Source of the DNA: Nelumbo lutea | Taxonomy: Eukaryota > Streptophyta > Magnoliopsida > Proteales > Nelumbonaceae | Assembly (NCBI GenBank): GCA_022828595.1 | Contig: JAKGHH010000003.1 | Coordinates: forward strand, 52,441,759-52,505,758 | Length of the DNA stretch: 64,000 nucleotides | Direction: 5' to 3' | Shown: piece by piece, positions 26,545 to 38,000 of the stretch | Layout of the letters: every line of letters starts with the position of its first letter | How positions within the stretch are numbered: the stretch's first letter is position 1 | Notes under the pieces: model-generated | What the model saw: only the letters and a program-made list of their open reading frames with translations | Told to the model about the DNA's origin: nothing | Databases searched by the model: none | Translations under genes and position numbers: made by a program

Positions 26545-27032
26545 TAGACATGGCAATTGGGTTGGGTGTGTCGGGTTCGTGTTCGGGTTCGGGTTGGGTC
26601 AAGGTACTTCGGGTTGAATTTCGGGTTGGGTTGTCAAATGCTAGACCCTAACCCTAAATGTTCGGGTTAGGGTTGACCCATGGGTCAATTCGGGTCATCC
26701 CAAAAAATAATTAAAAAATAAAGAAAAATTACATGAAAAATGTCAAAATTAAAATAATTAACCTTAAAATTCCAAATATAAAATAAAAAACTTGAACACT
26801 TAACAATTTAAAGAGTAAACAATAAAAAGTAAAGACTAAATAGAAAAAATGTAAGAGTGGAAACTTCTAACAATGCATAAATAATCCCAATTAGACTTGA
26901 TAATTGGGTCAGCGGGTTGACCCATGACCCAATATTTTCACATTCGGGTAGCTATATATGAGACCCTAACCCTGTTTTTTCGGGTTGGGTTGGGTCGGGT
27001 TTGCAGGTTGGGTCAACTTTTTGCCAGGTCTA
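26545..27032. mobile_element. hAT MITE family B, copy 2, with 8-bp target duplication
   Basis: The termini TAGACATGGCAA and TTGCCAGGTCTA are inverted repeats. The flanking octamers CTTTTGTA (26537-26544) and TTTTTGTA (27033-27040) differ by one base. The body carries GGGTTCGGGTT and CCCTAACCCTAAA runs. No coding capacity. Same family as 8442-8840. Confidence 0.9.
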
Positions 27033-27224
27033 TTTTTGTATTCAAGTATGTTTGTATGAGGAAATTCTAGCTAATTATAATGATACTAATAATGCATCCA
27101 AAATTTTCTATAAACTTTAAGTATTTTTTATTTTTATATTTTGTTGTTTTTTATTATTAATTAGATGCATATCGCAAAATCCAAATCTGATTACACAAAC
27201 ATCTCATCTAAAACCAGTTAATTT

Positions 27225-28100
27225 AACTTAGAGAGAGAGAGAGATTTAAGGTTTTCAACTGTTGTTGACCTTGGATAGTTAGATGGTTTGACTCAAAAAC
27301 CGGTTAGAGAACTGATTCCATTTCACCCCCTAAGCTACTATTTTCCTAAAAACTATTGAGTTGGTCAATGACCTATGAACCCTGACAATCAAATTGTTAA
27401 CTCGCTTGATTCATACAATGATGGTTTCCCAAAAAACATTAGGTTGGTCATCAACCCTCTAACTTGGGTGATTGAATTTTTAACCCGTTCAACCCAAACA
27501 ACAAATTTTAAGCCATTTTTTAGTGTAATTATTTTTATTTATATTTTTTAATATATCATGGGTTGATTTGTTTGGACTAGATGATTGAATTATTAGCATG
27601 AAAACCAATGGCCAAAGCGGTTCCATTTCATAGAAGAATTTTACTTAACTGAGAGAGAGAGAGAGAAAGAGAAATTCAAGGTTTTCAAACTGTCATAAGA
27701 ATTTAGCTTAACCTAGAGAGAGATCAATTCAAGGGTTTTCAAACCATCGTTGAACTAGACGATAATATCGTTTGGCTCAAAAACTTGTCAAGGTACCAGT
27801 TCCAATTTCACCCCTGAATTGTTATTTTCGCAAAAACTGTTGAATTGGTCAATGACTTGTTGACCCAAGTGGTGACCCGCTTGACTCATACAATGATGAT
27901 TTCCCAAAAACCGTTGAATTGGTCATCATCCCATTGATCTGAGTGATTGAACTATTGACTCGTTCAACCTAAACAATAATTTTTAGTCAATTTTTTGTTC
28001 TAATTATTTTTATTTTTATTTTTTTGAAATATCATGAGCTGATTTATTTGGACTAGATGATCAAATTGTTGACCTAAAAATCAGTGGCCAAAACGATTCG
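27225..28100 (+). repeat. Tandem array of 430-bp monomers, block 2
   Basis: Two monomers with a short partial unit between them. Starts near 27225, 27650 (partial) and 27711, with the same internal order as block 1. The break pattern (full, short partial, full) matches the last monomers of block 1 (23955, 24385, 24430). This shows that block 2 arose by duplication of the end of block 1 with its flank. Confidence 0.8.
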
Positions 28101-28400
28101 GGCTCCAAGTCGATATTATTGGGAGAGAGATTGTGGTGGGATTTGATGGGGTGAAAGAGGAGGGAGGGAGGGAGATTAATGTGATAAAGAGAGTAGAGAT
28201 AGGGGAGAGAGATTTGACGTGATGAGAATTGTGAGAATCAAGAGAGGGATATGAGAAAATGAATTGAGAGAGAGAGAGAGAGAGAAATTTAATAGGATGA
28301 AAAAAGACGTCAAATGCCATCAATAATTTTGTCTTATACTGTGGTATGATCATAAATAATAATGGCTTGAGGGAGATTTAAAAGGAAGAAAGGCAAGAGA

Positions 28401-29650
28401 TGCTAGAATGAAGACAAAATAAAGGCAGAGGTATCTGACCAAATTTGGCAAGATATTAAGACAATTTTTATTGATCCTAACTCTATGGAGGGCAAAATTA
28501 TTTGGAGGTGCAACCTTAAGGGGATTTCTGTCTAAAAACAACTTATTTGTTGAAGTGCTCTTCCATTCTTAACCCAAACAGTACCTTTAATTGGCTGGCT
28601 GTTATTTAGAACATCAAATGCCCCCAAAAGATAAAGATTTTTCTCTTTTTCCTTCTCAACAATAGGCTTCCTACTAAAATCCATCTAAGGAAAAAGAGGA
28701 TATAACATCGATGGCTCTTGTTCTTTTTTCAGATTTTGAGAGGGGGGAAGTTGGTCAATGGGATTTTGGTTCCCATTGACCAAGAATCCCATGTTCTTTT
28801 TTAGATTTATGTGGGGACTAGGGAAAGTTTATTTTCCTGGGTATCACTTACCCCCATCTCCTAGGTGCGTAAATAACTTTCCCACCTAGGGGAAAGTTGC
28901 CAACACTTGAATGGAACAAAAATGTCCCTTTTAATAATAGATTTTTATGGCTAAAATGGTCATTACCCTATTTACATAAGAAATAAAAGAACATGGGTAA
29001 ATGCATTTACCCAGGTAGCTGCATTTACCTAGGTAAGTAACTTACCGAAAAGCAAACGGGGCCTTGTAGTTTTTGTGGGAATGAGGAAGATACTGATCAT
29101 GTTTTTAAAAATTGTGCCCACACAAATCAAATGTGGCTTACCTTAAACACTCCCCTAGAGGGACCAAATGAGAATGAAAATTTAAGTGATTGGTGGACAA
29201 GGGTCGGCAATTAAAAGGAAAACAAGATTCTTTTAGCAAAGGAAAAACTAGCTTTTGTTCTTTTGGCTGTCTGGAAAAATAGGAACTCGAAAACTTTCAA
29301 TAATGTTTCAACTCCCATTCCAATTATTTTGGAACAGGCTCTTGATATGTTTTTGGAGTTTCTTGATGGGAGCAAAGATAAAGACATTGCCCGAATGAAC
29401 AAAGTGTGGAAACCAATTATTTGGAGTTTTCCAAAATTTGGCACTTCTAAAATAAATTTTGATGCCTTTTGTAACAGTAATGGAAAATGTTCTATGGCTA
29501 GTATTGTTCGTGACCATCTTGGTCAGGTGATAGCGGTTAAGGTTTTTGTATCAACTTCATTCCCCCTTCCCTTCTTAATTGTTTTGTAGATTTTTGGGGA
29601 TGTACTGTTGTGCATAGTCACTTCTTCTCTTTTCAAAAAAAAAAAAAAAA
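28401..29650 (+). mobile_element. 5'-truncated L1-type LINE with 14-bp target duplication
   Basis: Flanked by AGAAAGGCAAGAGA at 28387-28400 and 29651-29664, with a poly(A) run just before the right copy (about 29634-29650). It keeps only the 3' coding end: a zinc-binding RVT segment (FCGNEEDTDHVFKNCA, with Cys/His), then AVWKNRNSKTFNN and the start of the RNase H domain (KINFDAFCNSNGKCSMASIV). Frames are broken, and a foreign segment lies at about 28730-29065. It is absent from unit A, so it inserted after the duplication. Confidence 0.92.
28730..29065. mobile_element. Insertion within the LINE (MITE-like)
   Basis: It interrupts the LINE reading between ...RKKRI-HRWLL and CSFCGNEEDT. It contains a hairpin GGTCAATGGGA / TCCCATTGACC (about 28754-28790) and TTACCTAGGTAA-type and GGGAAAGTT/AACTTTCCC inverted blocks. 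Exact ends and target duplication (perhaps CTTGT) are unsure. Confidence 0.5.
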
Positions 29651-29930
29651 AGAAAGGCAAGAGAGGGAAAAATAGAAGTTAAAAAGGAAAAGAAAGAAAA
29701 CACATCCCAAATAATGAATAGGTGCATCAAACCAACAACATGCCAAATGTTAGTCTCACCCCATATCTACACACCAACCAAATGCTATAAGAATATAGTT
29801 ATTGATGAAAAAATGGCATTTCATACTCCAACCCTATCAAAGTAAGGCAATGATAACAGTGGGTAGTAAATATGTTTGGGACATGCACATAAGGCTAGGC
29901 AAGGTACACAACTGTGTACCAACCTCATGT

Positions 29931-30410
29931 AGGGCTGCAAATAAATCGGATCATATCTGATTTGAGTCTAAACCTGATCTAATAAGAGCTAAATTCAAAT
30001 ATCTTCCTTGATCCTAACAATCCAAATCGAAATGAAAAAGTTGATACATTTAGTTAACAAATCGAATTCGGATATACCTCGATCCAACCTGCCATAACTT
30101 GATTTGATATGTTAGTTATGAAATATTATATTTTATATATTAGATATGTATATTCTATATATTATTTATGTAATTATATAATACATTATTTATAACATTA
30201 TATATAATATTATTTATATTATATCATAATTTTTCATTACAATTTTAATTGAATTGGATTTGAATAGGATATTCCTTAAGTTTTTCGAATTCGAGTCATA
30301 CTCTTAAAAATCCAACAAATTCTTATTGGATTTAAATCAGGCGGATTTCTTATTAGTTTGGATCGGATATATCGTTTACCAAATCTGATCCAATATGTTT
30401 GTAGCCCTAA
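29931..30410. mobile_element. hAT-like MITE family E, unit B copy
   Basis: Left end AGGGCTGCAAATAAATCGGA, right end TGTTTGTAGCCCTAA, flanked by perfect CCTCATGT octamers at 29923-29930 and 30411-30418. Same insertion as 25844-26299. Confidence 0.88.
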
Positions 30411-30486
30411 CCTCATGTGACACTCTTTGTAATAAAGCATGTGGCATAACTAACAAATCATGTTAAAGAGATATTTTCATAAAAAA

Positions 30487-30812
30487 TGGGTGCAAGTGGG
30501 GTGGATTGGGCTGGGATTGGGCCTAAGGTTTGAGCTAGGGGTCAAGCTCATCTATCCAACTCAAGCCCAACCTGTATGTGTGTATGTATTTATATATGCA
30601 TGCATGTATGCATATAGTCAGGCTCGGCTCAAGCTACCTAGGGGTTAAGCTTGGGCCCAACCCAAAAATTAAAAAAGAAATTCAAAAAATTTGGGTTTAG
30701 GCCCAACCAAAGGACCAAAAGTCCAAGCCCAAGCTATATAAAATTGTGGATTGGGTTGGTTTGGGCTCAAGTTGGGGCTAACCAAGTTGCACCCCTAATA
30801 GCAAATACCTTT
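30487..30812. mobile_element. MITE-like element with GGGTGCAA termini
   Basis: Left end TGGGTGCAAGTGGGGTGG and right end CCAAGTTGCACCCCTA are imperfect inverted repeats around a GGGCTTGGGCC-rich body. The left part also exists in unit A near 26378-26530. Target duplication not resolved. Confidence 0.5.
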
Positions 30813-31911
30813 GTCATGATTCCTAGGAAAACACAATCAAGTTAAAAACATTGATCTCAAAAAGACAAGTCCAGAAACTTCCAAAAGCAACTATAAATAC
30901 CCACTCACATCCCCAAAACAAGTCTATCACTCATAAAATCACCAATTTCTAGATCCAAACACCAAGAAAGGGCAAATATCAACCTCCAAACCCTAACTGA
31001 GGATACTCTTCATCATATTCATTTTTCAGAAGATTCTCCACTAGACCACTACTACTAAGGGAGCTTTAATTTTCTCCCTCACATGCATTCAACATTTCCC
31101 ATCATCTAATCCCTCACTAACCTCTAAACCTGAAGAGCAAAGAGGATTTCCAACCCCTATTAGCCTTTCTCCCAACTTTTAGAGTTATAGACCATCTCAA
31201 CTAACACCATTGCCTTACAAGAATAATTAATAGTTATTAATTATATAATAATTATTTTTTGTAATGAAATTTTAAACTATTTTAATATTTAACAATTACT
31301 TAAATTAATTGAGTAATAATTAATGATTAAAATGATCATTTAGTTATTATAAAGTAATTACTTTAATTATAAAATGACTTTTATATATTAAAATTAGTAT
31401 AATTTAAATTATTAAAGTCAAGAAAATAATTAAATAATAATATAAAATAATTAAAACATTAAATTTTATATAAATAAAAAATTTATGAAATAATTAAACA
31501 AATAATAAAAAGATTAAATAATAGTTTTTTTCTTATTTTATCATATTATTAAGATTTTTATTATATTTGAATAGTAATTTTAACTAACAATATCTAAAAT
31601 TATTATTATTATTATTATTATTATTGCGAACATGTACTTCACACGAGTCATCCAAAACAAGTACATAATTGAAGGAGTAACAAATGAGTAGGTTGGGTGT
31701 GGGTTCAATACCAACCCACCCATTAATGACCCACACCCATTTGCTACCTATACTAATTGCATGCTAATGGGCAGCAACCCTAGCTAGTCATGTTGACCCA
31801 CTTGAATATTAAATTATGTAAACCAATTTTTATTGAAAAAGGAAAAAACTTCGGAATTCTCTTATGTTGTTACATCTCATCATTTAATTGATTCAACTCA
31901 AATATAAAAAT
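30813..31911. other. No gene; possible promoter- or LTR-like segment then AT-rich DNA
   Basis: CTATAAATACCCACTCAC near 30890 followed by C/A-rich leader-like sequence resembles a plant core promoter or a degraded solo LTR. No open coding sequence follows it. 31220-31625 is AT-rich with a (TTA)n run at about 31600-31625. Confidence 0.35.
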
Positions 31912-33254
31912 TAGACATCATTTTAGATAAAAGAGATTAAGAAGAGAGAAACCACATAACCAAGGGAAGAGAGAGGGGGGAGGGAGGGAGACAAGGTAAT
32001 GGAGAGGAAAGAAAACATACAAATTGGACATCAAGTTAGAGAGAGAACGGACATGAAAGCGAAAGAATCCACGGCAAGAGAATTTATAAGAGAGAGTAGA
32101 GACTAGAGAAAGGAAAGAGAATCATAAAAATTAGACTTCATTAGGAAAAAAGTTAGAGAGAAAATACTTAAAAGATAGAGAAACCATATAACCAAGAGAT
32201 AGAGAGTGAAGAAAGGAAAGAAAAACATAAAAAATAGACTTTATTAAAAAAAGTTAGAGAAAGGTGATAAAGGAGAAGGAACAACATAACCAAGAGGAGA
32301 GAATAGACAGGAAGAGAAACATGAAAACTGGACTTCATTAAGAAAAAAAAAAGTTAGAAAGAGAGCACATAAATAAAAAAAGGACAAACCACATAACCAA
32401 TAGGAGAGAAAATGTAAAGGGGAGAGGACAAAAACATGAAGATCGGGTTTAATTAGGAAAAAGTTAGAGATAGAAAGAATAAAAGATAGAAAAATCACAG
32501 TAACCAAGAGAAAAAAGAACCTAAGTGAGAAAGAGTAGAGAGAGGAAATAGAAATACAAAAAATGGACTTCATAATAAGAAAATACTTAGAGAGAGAAAA
32601 ATGATAAAAAGAAGCCACATAACCAAGGTGAGAGAGAATTTAAAAGAGATACTGAATAGAGGAGAAAGAAATATAAAATTAGACTTCACTAAAAATGGTT
32701 AGAGAGAAGGGATTTAAAAGAGAAAGAAGCAAATAAGTTAGAAGAAAGAATCTAAAAGACAAAGTAGAGAGAGAACGGAGAAGAAAGATAAAAAAAATGT
32801 GAGAGAGAAATATAAGAGTTAGAATTTTATTAAAAAAAAGTAGAGATAAAAAGTACATAAAAGAGAGAAGCCGCATAACCCAGTATGGCAGGAATTTACA
32901 TAGCCAAAAAAAAGGCAAAGAAAGAATCTAAAGGATAGAGAGTAGAGAGAGGAGAAACATAAAGTTGAACTTTATTCAGAAAAACTAAATAGAGAAAGGA
33001 ATAAAAGAGAGAGAAACCATATAACCAAAAGGAAAGAGAAGTTAAAAGAGAGAAAGAAATATGAAAATTAGACTTCTCAATGAAAAAGTCAAAGGTTGAA
33101 GGAATATAATATAAGAATAAAACCCACATGACCAAAAAGAAAGAAATAAGACAAGAGAAAAGAGTGAAAACTATCAAAATTAGGCTTCATATAAAAAGTT
33201 AAAGAGAAAATGAGTATTAACGAGAGAGAGAGAGAGAGAGGCGACATAACCAAT
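31912..33254 (+). repeat. Polypurine minisatellite, about 12 monomers of 90-140 bp
   Basis: The monomer order is ATTAGACTTCATTA, (A)n, GTTAGAGAGAGAA, AAAAGAGAGAGAAACCACAT, AACCAAGAGGAGAGA, a (GA)-rich tract, and GAAACATAAAA. It recurs near 31912, 32020, 32125, 32220, 32325, 32430, 32560, 32680, 32815, 32960, 33065 and 33180. The plus strand is almost all purine in long runs. The long hydrophobic frames on the minus strand are by-products of polypyrimidine codons (Leu, Phe, Ser). Confidence 0.85.
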
Positions 33255-33576
33255 GAGTTTTTCTCTCTCTCTCTTAGATTTTCTCTCATTTTGGATATCT
33301 AATTTTTTTATATTTATTCTCTCATTGACATTTTTTCAAAGAAGTTTAATGTTTGCTTCTCTCGCTCCCCCTTTCCTTGATCTTGTTTCTCTATTCTCTA
33401 CTACTTTTTTTTTTTTATCTCCCTTATTGGTTATATGGTTTTTCTCCCCTTTATTACTTTTCTTTCTCTAACTTTTTTAATAAAGTCCAGTTTTAATAAT
33501 TTTCTCTTCTACCTATCTTATTTTGCATCTCTTTTTCTATTTGTCTCTTCCCCTTCAAATTCTCTCACCTTTTTCC
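33255..33576 (-). repeat. Inverted continuation of the polypurine minisatellite
   Basis: The same monomer now appears on the opposite strand: GGTTATATGGTTTTTCTCCC (about 33428) is the complement of the AACCATATAACC block, and TAACTTTTTTAATAAAGTCC (about 33470) of GGACTTTATTAAAAAAGTTA. About two to three degraded units. Orientation switches at about 33250-33260. Confidence 0.8.
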
Positions 33577-33579
33577 TTA

Positions 33580-33895
33580 GCCTGCGTTTGTTTTTGGTGT
33601 AAATGTGAATCGATGCAAAAATCCATTGAGTTCACATTTACTCACATTTGTTTTTCAGTGTAAATACAGACCGGTGTAAAACTCCACACATGGTCTATAT
33701 TTTCACGTGTTTGTTTTCATTGTAAACCTTCTCATTGGTTGACTTGTCAATGAAAATAATACATCAATTTTGTCGATGTACTTTTACATCGATTATCATA
33801 AAATAAAAAGTTCCAATGGTTCAATAAAATTTTAACCCATTGGCCATTGGTGTTGAACTCCATGGATGGAATTTACATAGAAAACAAATACAACC
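33580..33895. mobile_element. Tourist-like MITE with TTA target duplication (316 bp)
   Basis: The ends GCCTGCGTTTGTTTT and AAAACAAATACAACC are inverted repeats (11-12 of 15), flanked by TTA at 33577-33579 and 33896-33898. The interior is palindromic (GTAAAT...ATTTAC). It sits against the end of the inverted minisatellite. Confidence 0.75.
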
Positions 33896-33899
33896 TTAG

Positions 33900-34751
33900 T
33901 ATGAGTTTTTCATTATTTCTTTACAATGAATGAATGGGCAATTTAAAACTCACCATCACTTTTTTACATTTCTCTTAAACTCACCATGACTTTTCAAAAC
34001 ATCTATAGAGCCCCCAGTCATTGAGCTTTATTATCTAACTTCACCTTCCTTATGATTTTTGTTTAGATGACTATTACTGACCATCAATAAGAATTGTCCA
34101 TGTAAGCACTTAAGTATTTTACATGACCAAACTACCTTCTAAATGGTCAATCAAGCTTATTAAATATTTTTATGTTAAAAATTACCTAGACTTAGGCTCA
34201 AGCCCACACAAGGCTTGCAAATTTTAGAGTCGAGCTTGGGCCTAATACTTTAAGCCCCAACCTAGGCTTAACATATTTAATAAAGTTAACTGGCCATTTT
34301 AAGGGTAATTTTATCATAAAAATTTTTAATAAGGTTGATTAACCATTTTAAGGGTAGTTTAGTAAAGTAAATTACTTAATTTCTTATATAGACAACTTTT
34401 ATTAATGATCACTAATGCTCATTTAAAGGAAACCTAAGAAGATGAATTTTAGACACTAAAACTAAATGACTAGGGTCTGTTGATATTTTGAAAAATCATG
34501 ATTAATTTTAGGTTGAGTCTGAAAAGAGTATAAATACAAATATATACATTAAAAATAGATACAAAATAATATAAAATACCAGGTTTTACATATTTGTATT
34601 TGTATTCTTTCCAAATGAAATCAATGTAAAAAAATCATGGTAAATTTTTTATAATATCCCTATTTTTAATGGATGTCACGTGCTGTTTCCGTGGTCATTT
34701 GGATCATTTTGCTTGGACAAGCAAAGATGGTGGTAATGTAGCACATCCAAT
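33900..34751. other. Upstream region of the dihydroxyacetone kinase gene
   Basis: AT-rich, with an imperfect direct repeat (GGCCATTTTAAGGGTAATTT near 34290 and ACCATTTTAAGGGTAGTTTA near 34342). No gene supported. Confidence 0.4.
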
Positions 34752-34910
34752 GGATTTTCTACCCACTAGAACTTTGCCCACGCCTACCCACAATACATTA
34801 TTCCGTTAATTGAGAACATCTTCCCCGTGCATAATACAAGGTAGAGGATAAGATGTTCTCGATGTGTGGCTGCGATAAATGTGGGCAGAGTTTTTGTGGG
34901 CAGGAGATCC
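34752..34910. mobile_element. MITE family A, copy 2, in the promoter or leader of the kinase gene
   Basis: Left end GGATTTTCTACCCACTAGAA with TTTGCCCAC; the right end TTTTTGTGGGCAGGAGATCC is its inverted partner. The GAGAACATCTT / AAGATGTTCTC internal palindrome is shared with 3636-3797. The right end lies 176 bp from the kinase start codon, so the element is in the core promoter or 5' UTR. Confidence 0.75.
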
Positions 34911-35086
34911 GGACTCCAAAGCACCCTGAAAGTCTTCTCTCTCCTCCTGGTTTTTCCTGCAGAGCTAGCTAGGGTTTCTCGTCGCTGTGGAAATCCTCGT
35001 CCGGTCACAGAAGAAGTTCGTTTAGTAATGCTGTACGAGCTTCTTTGAATCAACAAACAGGTCTGTTTGAAGGGAATTTACGTGAC
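34911..35086 (+). promoter_or_regulatory. Probable 5' UTR of the dihydroxyacetone kinase gene
   Basis: CT-rich leader-like sequence (TCTTCTCTCTCCTCCTGG, then GCTAGCTAGGGTTTCTCGTC) fits a plant 5' UTR. An upstream ATG at 35029 opens a short frame that ends (TGA at 35047) before the main start. The transcription start was not determined. Confidence 0.5.
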
Positions 35087-38000
35087 ATGGCCTTTCAGGG
35101 GAAGAAACTGATTAATGATCCAAATGGTCTGCATTTGTTCTTTAATCGTTTGATACTTTGATTACGTTTACTGAATTTTCAAATTATCTGGTTCTCTGAT
35201 TTTCTTGCTTCTTACTTTCCAATTATGTATTGGAAATTTTCTTTGAGCTGAATGCATTCTTGACCCGATTTCACTACTTATGTATGCTGTGTCTCATAAC
35301 TTAATTGTTAATCTATGTTGTTTGTCGAAGAATTTATGATGTTCTGTCATTGATGGATCCTTCTTTTATTTTTTATTTTTTTCTTTCTTACTCTGCAATT
35401 CGCAGATGTGGTCACTGAGTTCATTGAAGGCCTAGTGGAAACTTATCCCGGTTTGCAGTACTTGGATGGTTTCCCGCAGGTGATGCAATGTTCACAATTT
35501 TCGTTTACTCATTCTTGTACTTTGACTGTAATGATCAGATACCCGATCTCTTTATGTATGATTATTCTGACTATGTGTTTCTCCTTTCCTGGTTGTGACA
35601 CTACAGGTTAAGGTTGTGTTGCGTGCTGATGTTTCAGGTTCTAAATATGACAAAGTTGCAGTTATTTCAGGTCTGAAACAATGTGAAATATATTATCTGT
35701 AAAGTCTTTAAATTTTAATCCCAAAGATACCTACAGAAACATATTTGTGCCTTTTGTTTTATGCATGTATGTACCCGTGGCAACCGTTGGGCAAGCAGGT
35801 TGTTAGGATGAAAGGAAAGCATATAGAAGATTGTGGTAATCAGAGAGGACTAAATTTGCATTAGTATTGTTTAAAATTAACCTAATAGTATAGGTATGCC
35901 ATGCAAATGCTAGAGACAAAAGCAACAATAAAGTAGAATGTTGCATTTGCATACTGATTTTTGATTTCCAGCACAAATAAAAGAGATTCATAAACTTGAA
36001 CATGTTGGATGGTTTAAGTCCTTCAATCAGGGTCAGGTTGATTTTTGGCCAAGGAGATTTCACAAAAGAATAAGCAATTAATCCTGAATACTAAATGCTA
36101 TTCCATTTATCAAAAAAAAAATCCTAAATGCTATACTTTTCTTGCTGAAGCTTGAGCATTTCATTGATAATTTTCTTTTCACTAGGTATCTGATGAAACA
36201 CACATTCGTAATGCCATAAACTATTGATTTCAAGATTTGATCATGTGGAACAGATACCATATTAAGCATTCATCAAAAAAAAAAAAAAACAGATACCATA
36301 TTAAGCATACATTTTTCATCAGATGTATGGCACACTAACTCTGAGATACAATTAAAAAAATGATTCCTGATTTGATGCTTGATAACCTGTTAAGGTACCT
36401 ATCATGTATTCTTCAACATATGTCCTCACTTAGCAAAAAATCTAGGAGATAGTTGATAGCTGTGATACCTGGATACCAGTACAATGGTGCTGTATCTTAT
36501 CAGATACTTCAACTTTTAGTGTATACTAAGTATGTGACACCTTGTCCAGCAATGTCCTTGTGATACCAAGTAACATAAGTTGATTGGGCATCATAGCCTC
36601 CAAATTCTAAGTAATCATCATCCAAGCCTTATCCCAACCATATGGGGCTGGCTTCGTGAATCCTATTTTGCATTCTGTTCTATTTAATGCCATATCCATT
36701 ATTAAATTATTGGTGCTTAAATCATTTCTTACTGCTTCTACCCATGTTCTGTTTTGGTCTACTCCTAGCCCTTCTAGCCCCCTTCATCTTGCAACAAATC
36801 ACTTCTTCTGGGTTCTGTTGATGGTCTTCCATGCACATGACCAGATTATCTTAGTCTACTTTCTCTCATTTTATCACCTCTTGGAGCTACTGCTAGGTTC
36901 CTACGATTGACTTCATTTCCAATCTTATCCATTCTAGTTTTTGCACTCATCCATCTCAACAAACATATTTCTGGCACACTCATTTTTTGGACATGTTTTT
37001 GACTGCATGACATTCTTCTCCATACATAGCTGGCCTTACAATTTTTTGATAGAATTTGCCTTTTTATCTAAGTGGTATTCATCTATCACTTTAAAACTCT
37101 GGATGCAGTCTCCATTTTGCCCATCCTGCTCCAATTCTAAGTAAAATATACAGAAAAAGTAGCAGGGCAGAACTGTGCTATGTAAAGTGAAAAGCAAGAC
37201 ATAATTGGATGAATGATAAGGTATTACTTATTTTGTATGACGTGATAAAAGAATGTTAGTCGCATTAATGATTGGATGAATGCTCTGTTAGTTGCATTAA
37301 TTCTTTTAGACTACTACCTCACAGTGAAGTTGTGGTAGTGAGGCTTCATTACTAGATAGAGGTTTGAGACACTGAGAGTCATGTAGTAACAATAAGACAA
37401 GAAGCAAATTCTCATGAAGAAGTTGAAGGCTTTAAATCTTTCCGAAGTGTGGTCAACATGCCCAGCTACTGGTAGCTTGCTTTGTGGTGATACTATAAGC
37501 ACCCTAGATACAAGGAAGTAGGGAGAAAAATATTTTGAATTGGCAGAACATGGCATGTTTCATCCTGGATCTAGAAAATAAGGAAAACAAATAATTTTTT
37601 TTTTTTATTTTTTGACTTGGCAAGGACTTTCTTGCTGAGTAGGAGAATCTGGTTTGCCATTTTGCAGAAAACTTCTCTTTTGGTTATGAAAGATAGATGC
37701 TGCATGATGGCTGTTGCCCACTACTTCTGGAGCACAAATGAAACATGCATGCTAACTACTGTAGTGAACAAATTGCATAAGCAGGCAACCCAGGGCATGT
37801 TTCATCCTGCCTGATGGCTGACCAGGAATTATACCCAGTCAGGCTTGCATAAGCAGTATGAACAGATCAAGAACAAATTGTGATTGAATCCTCAATGCCT
37901 CTGAACTTATACTTCACTTGCTGTGATCCTTGTCACTGTTATCAATTTCTTTTTTTATTGCTAAGTAAACTAACTTTCATTAAACAGAAGAGTCCACAAC

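Larger units (their letters stand above)
28101..30580. repeat. Duplicated flank, unit B
   Basis: Counterpart of unit A, longer because of a LINE insertion (28401-29650). Shared landmarks in order: GGGAGGGAGGGAGATTAATG, CATCAATAATTTTGTCTTAT, TTAAAAGGAAGAAAGGCAAG, CATCCCAAATAATGAATAGG, the family E MITE, and AATAAAGCATGTGGCATAAC. Confidence 0.8.

Noticed and set aside
26640..26680. CCCTAACCCTAAA, apparent interstitial telomere repeat
   Set aside because: It lies within an hAT MITE with defined ends and target duplication; only about two units.
32244..33289. Several long minus-strand frames rich in Leu, Phe and Ser resembling multi-pass membrane proteins
   Set aside because: They lie exactly on the polypurine minisatellite; the hydrophobicity is a by-product of polypyrimidine codons, and the frames repeat with the monomers.
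36656..37144. Plus-strand frames in kinase intron 3 that look like small proteins
   Set aside because: The minus strand of this stretch is an RTE LINE fragment; the plus frames are its shadow.
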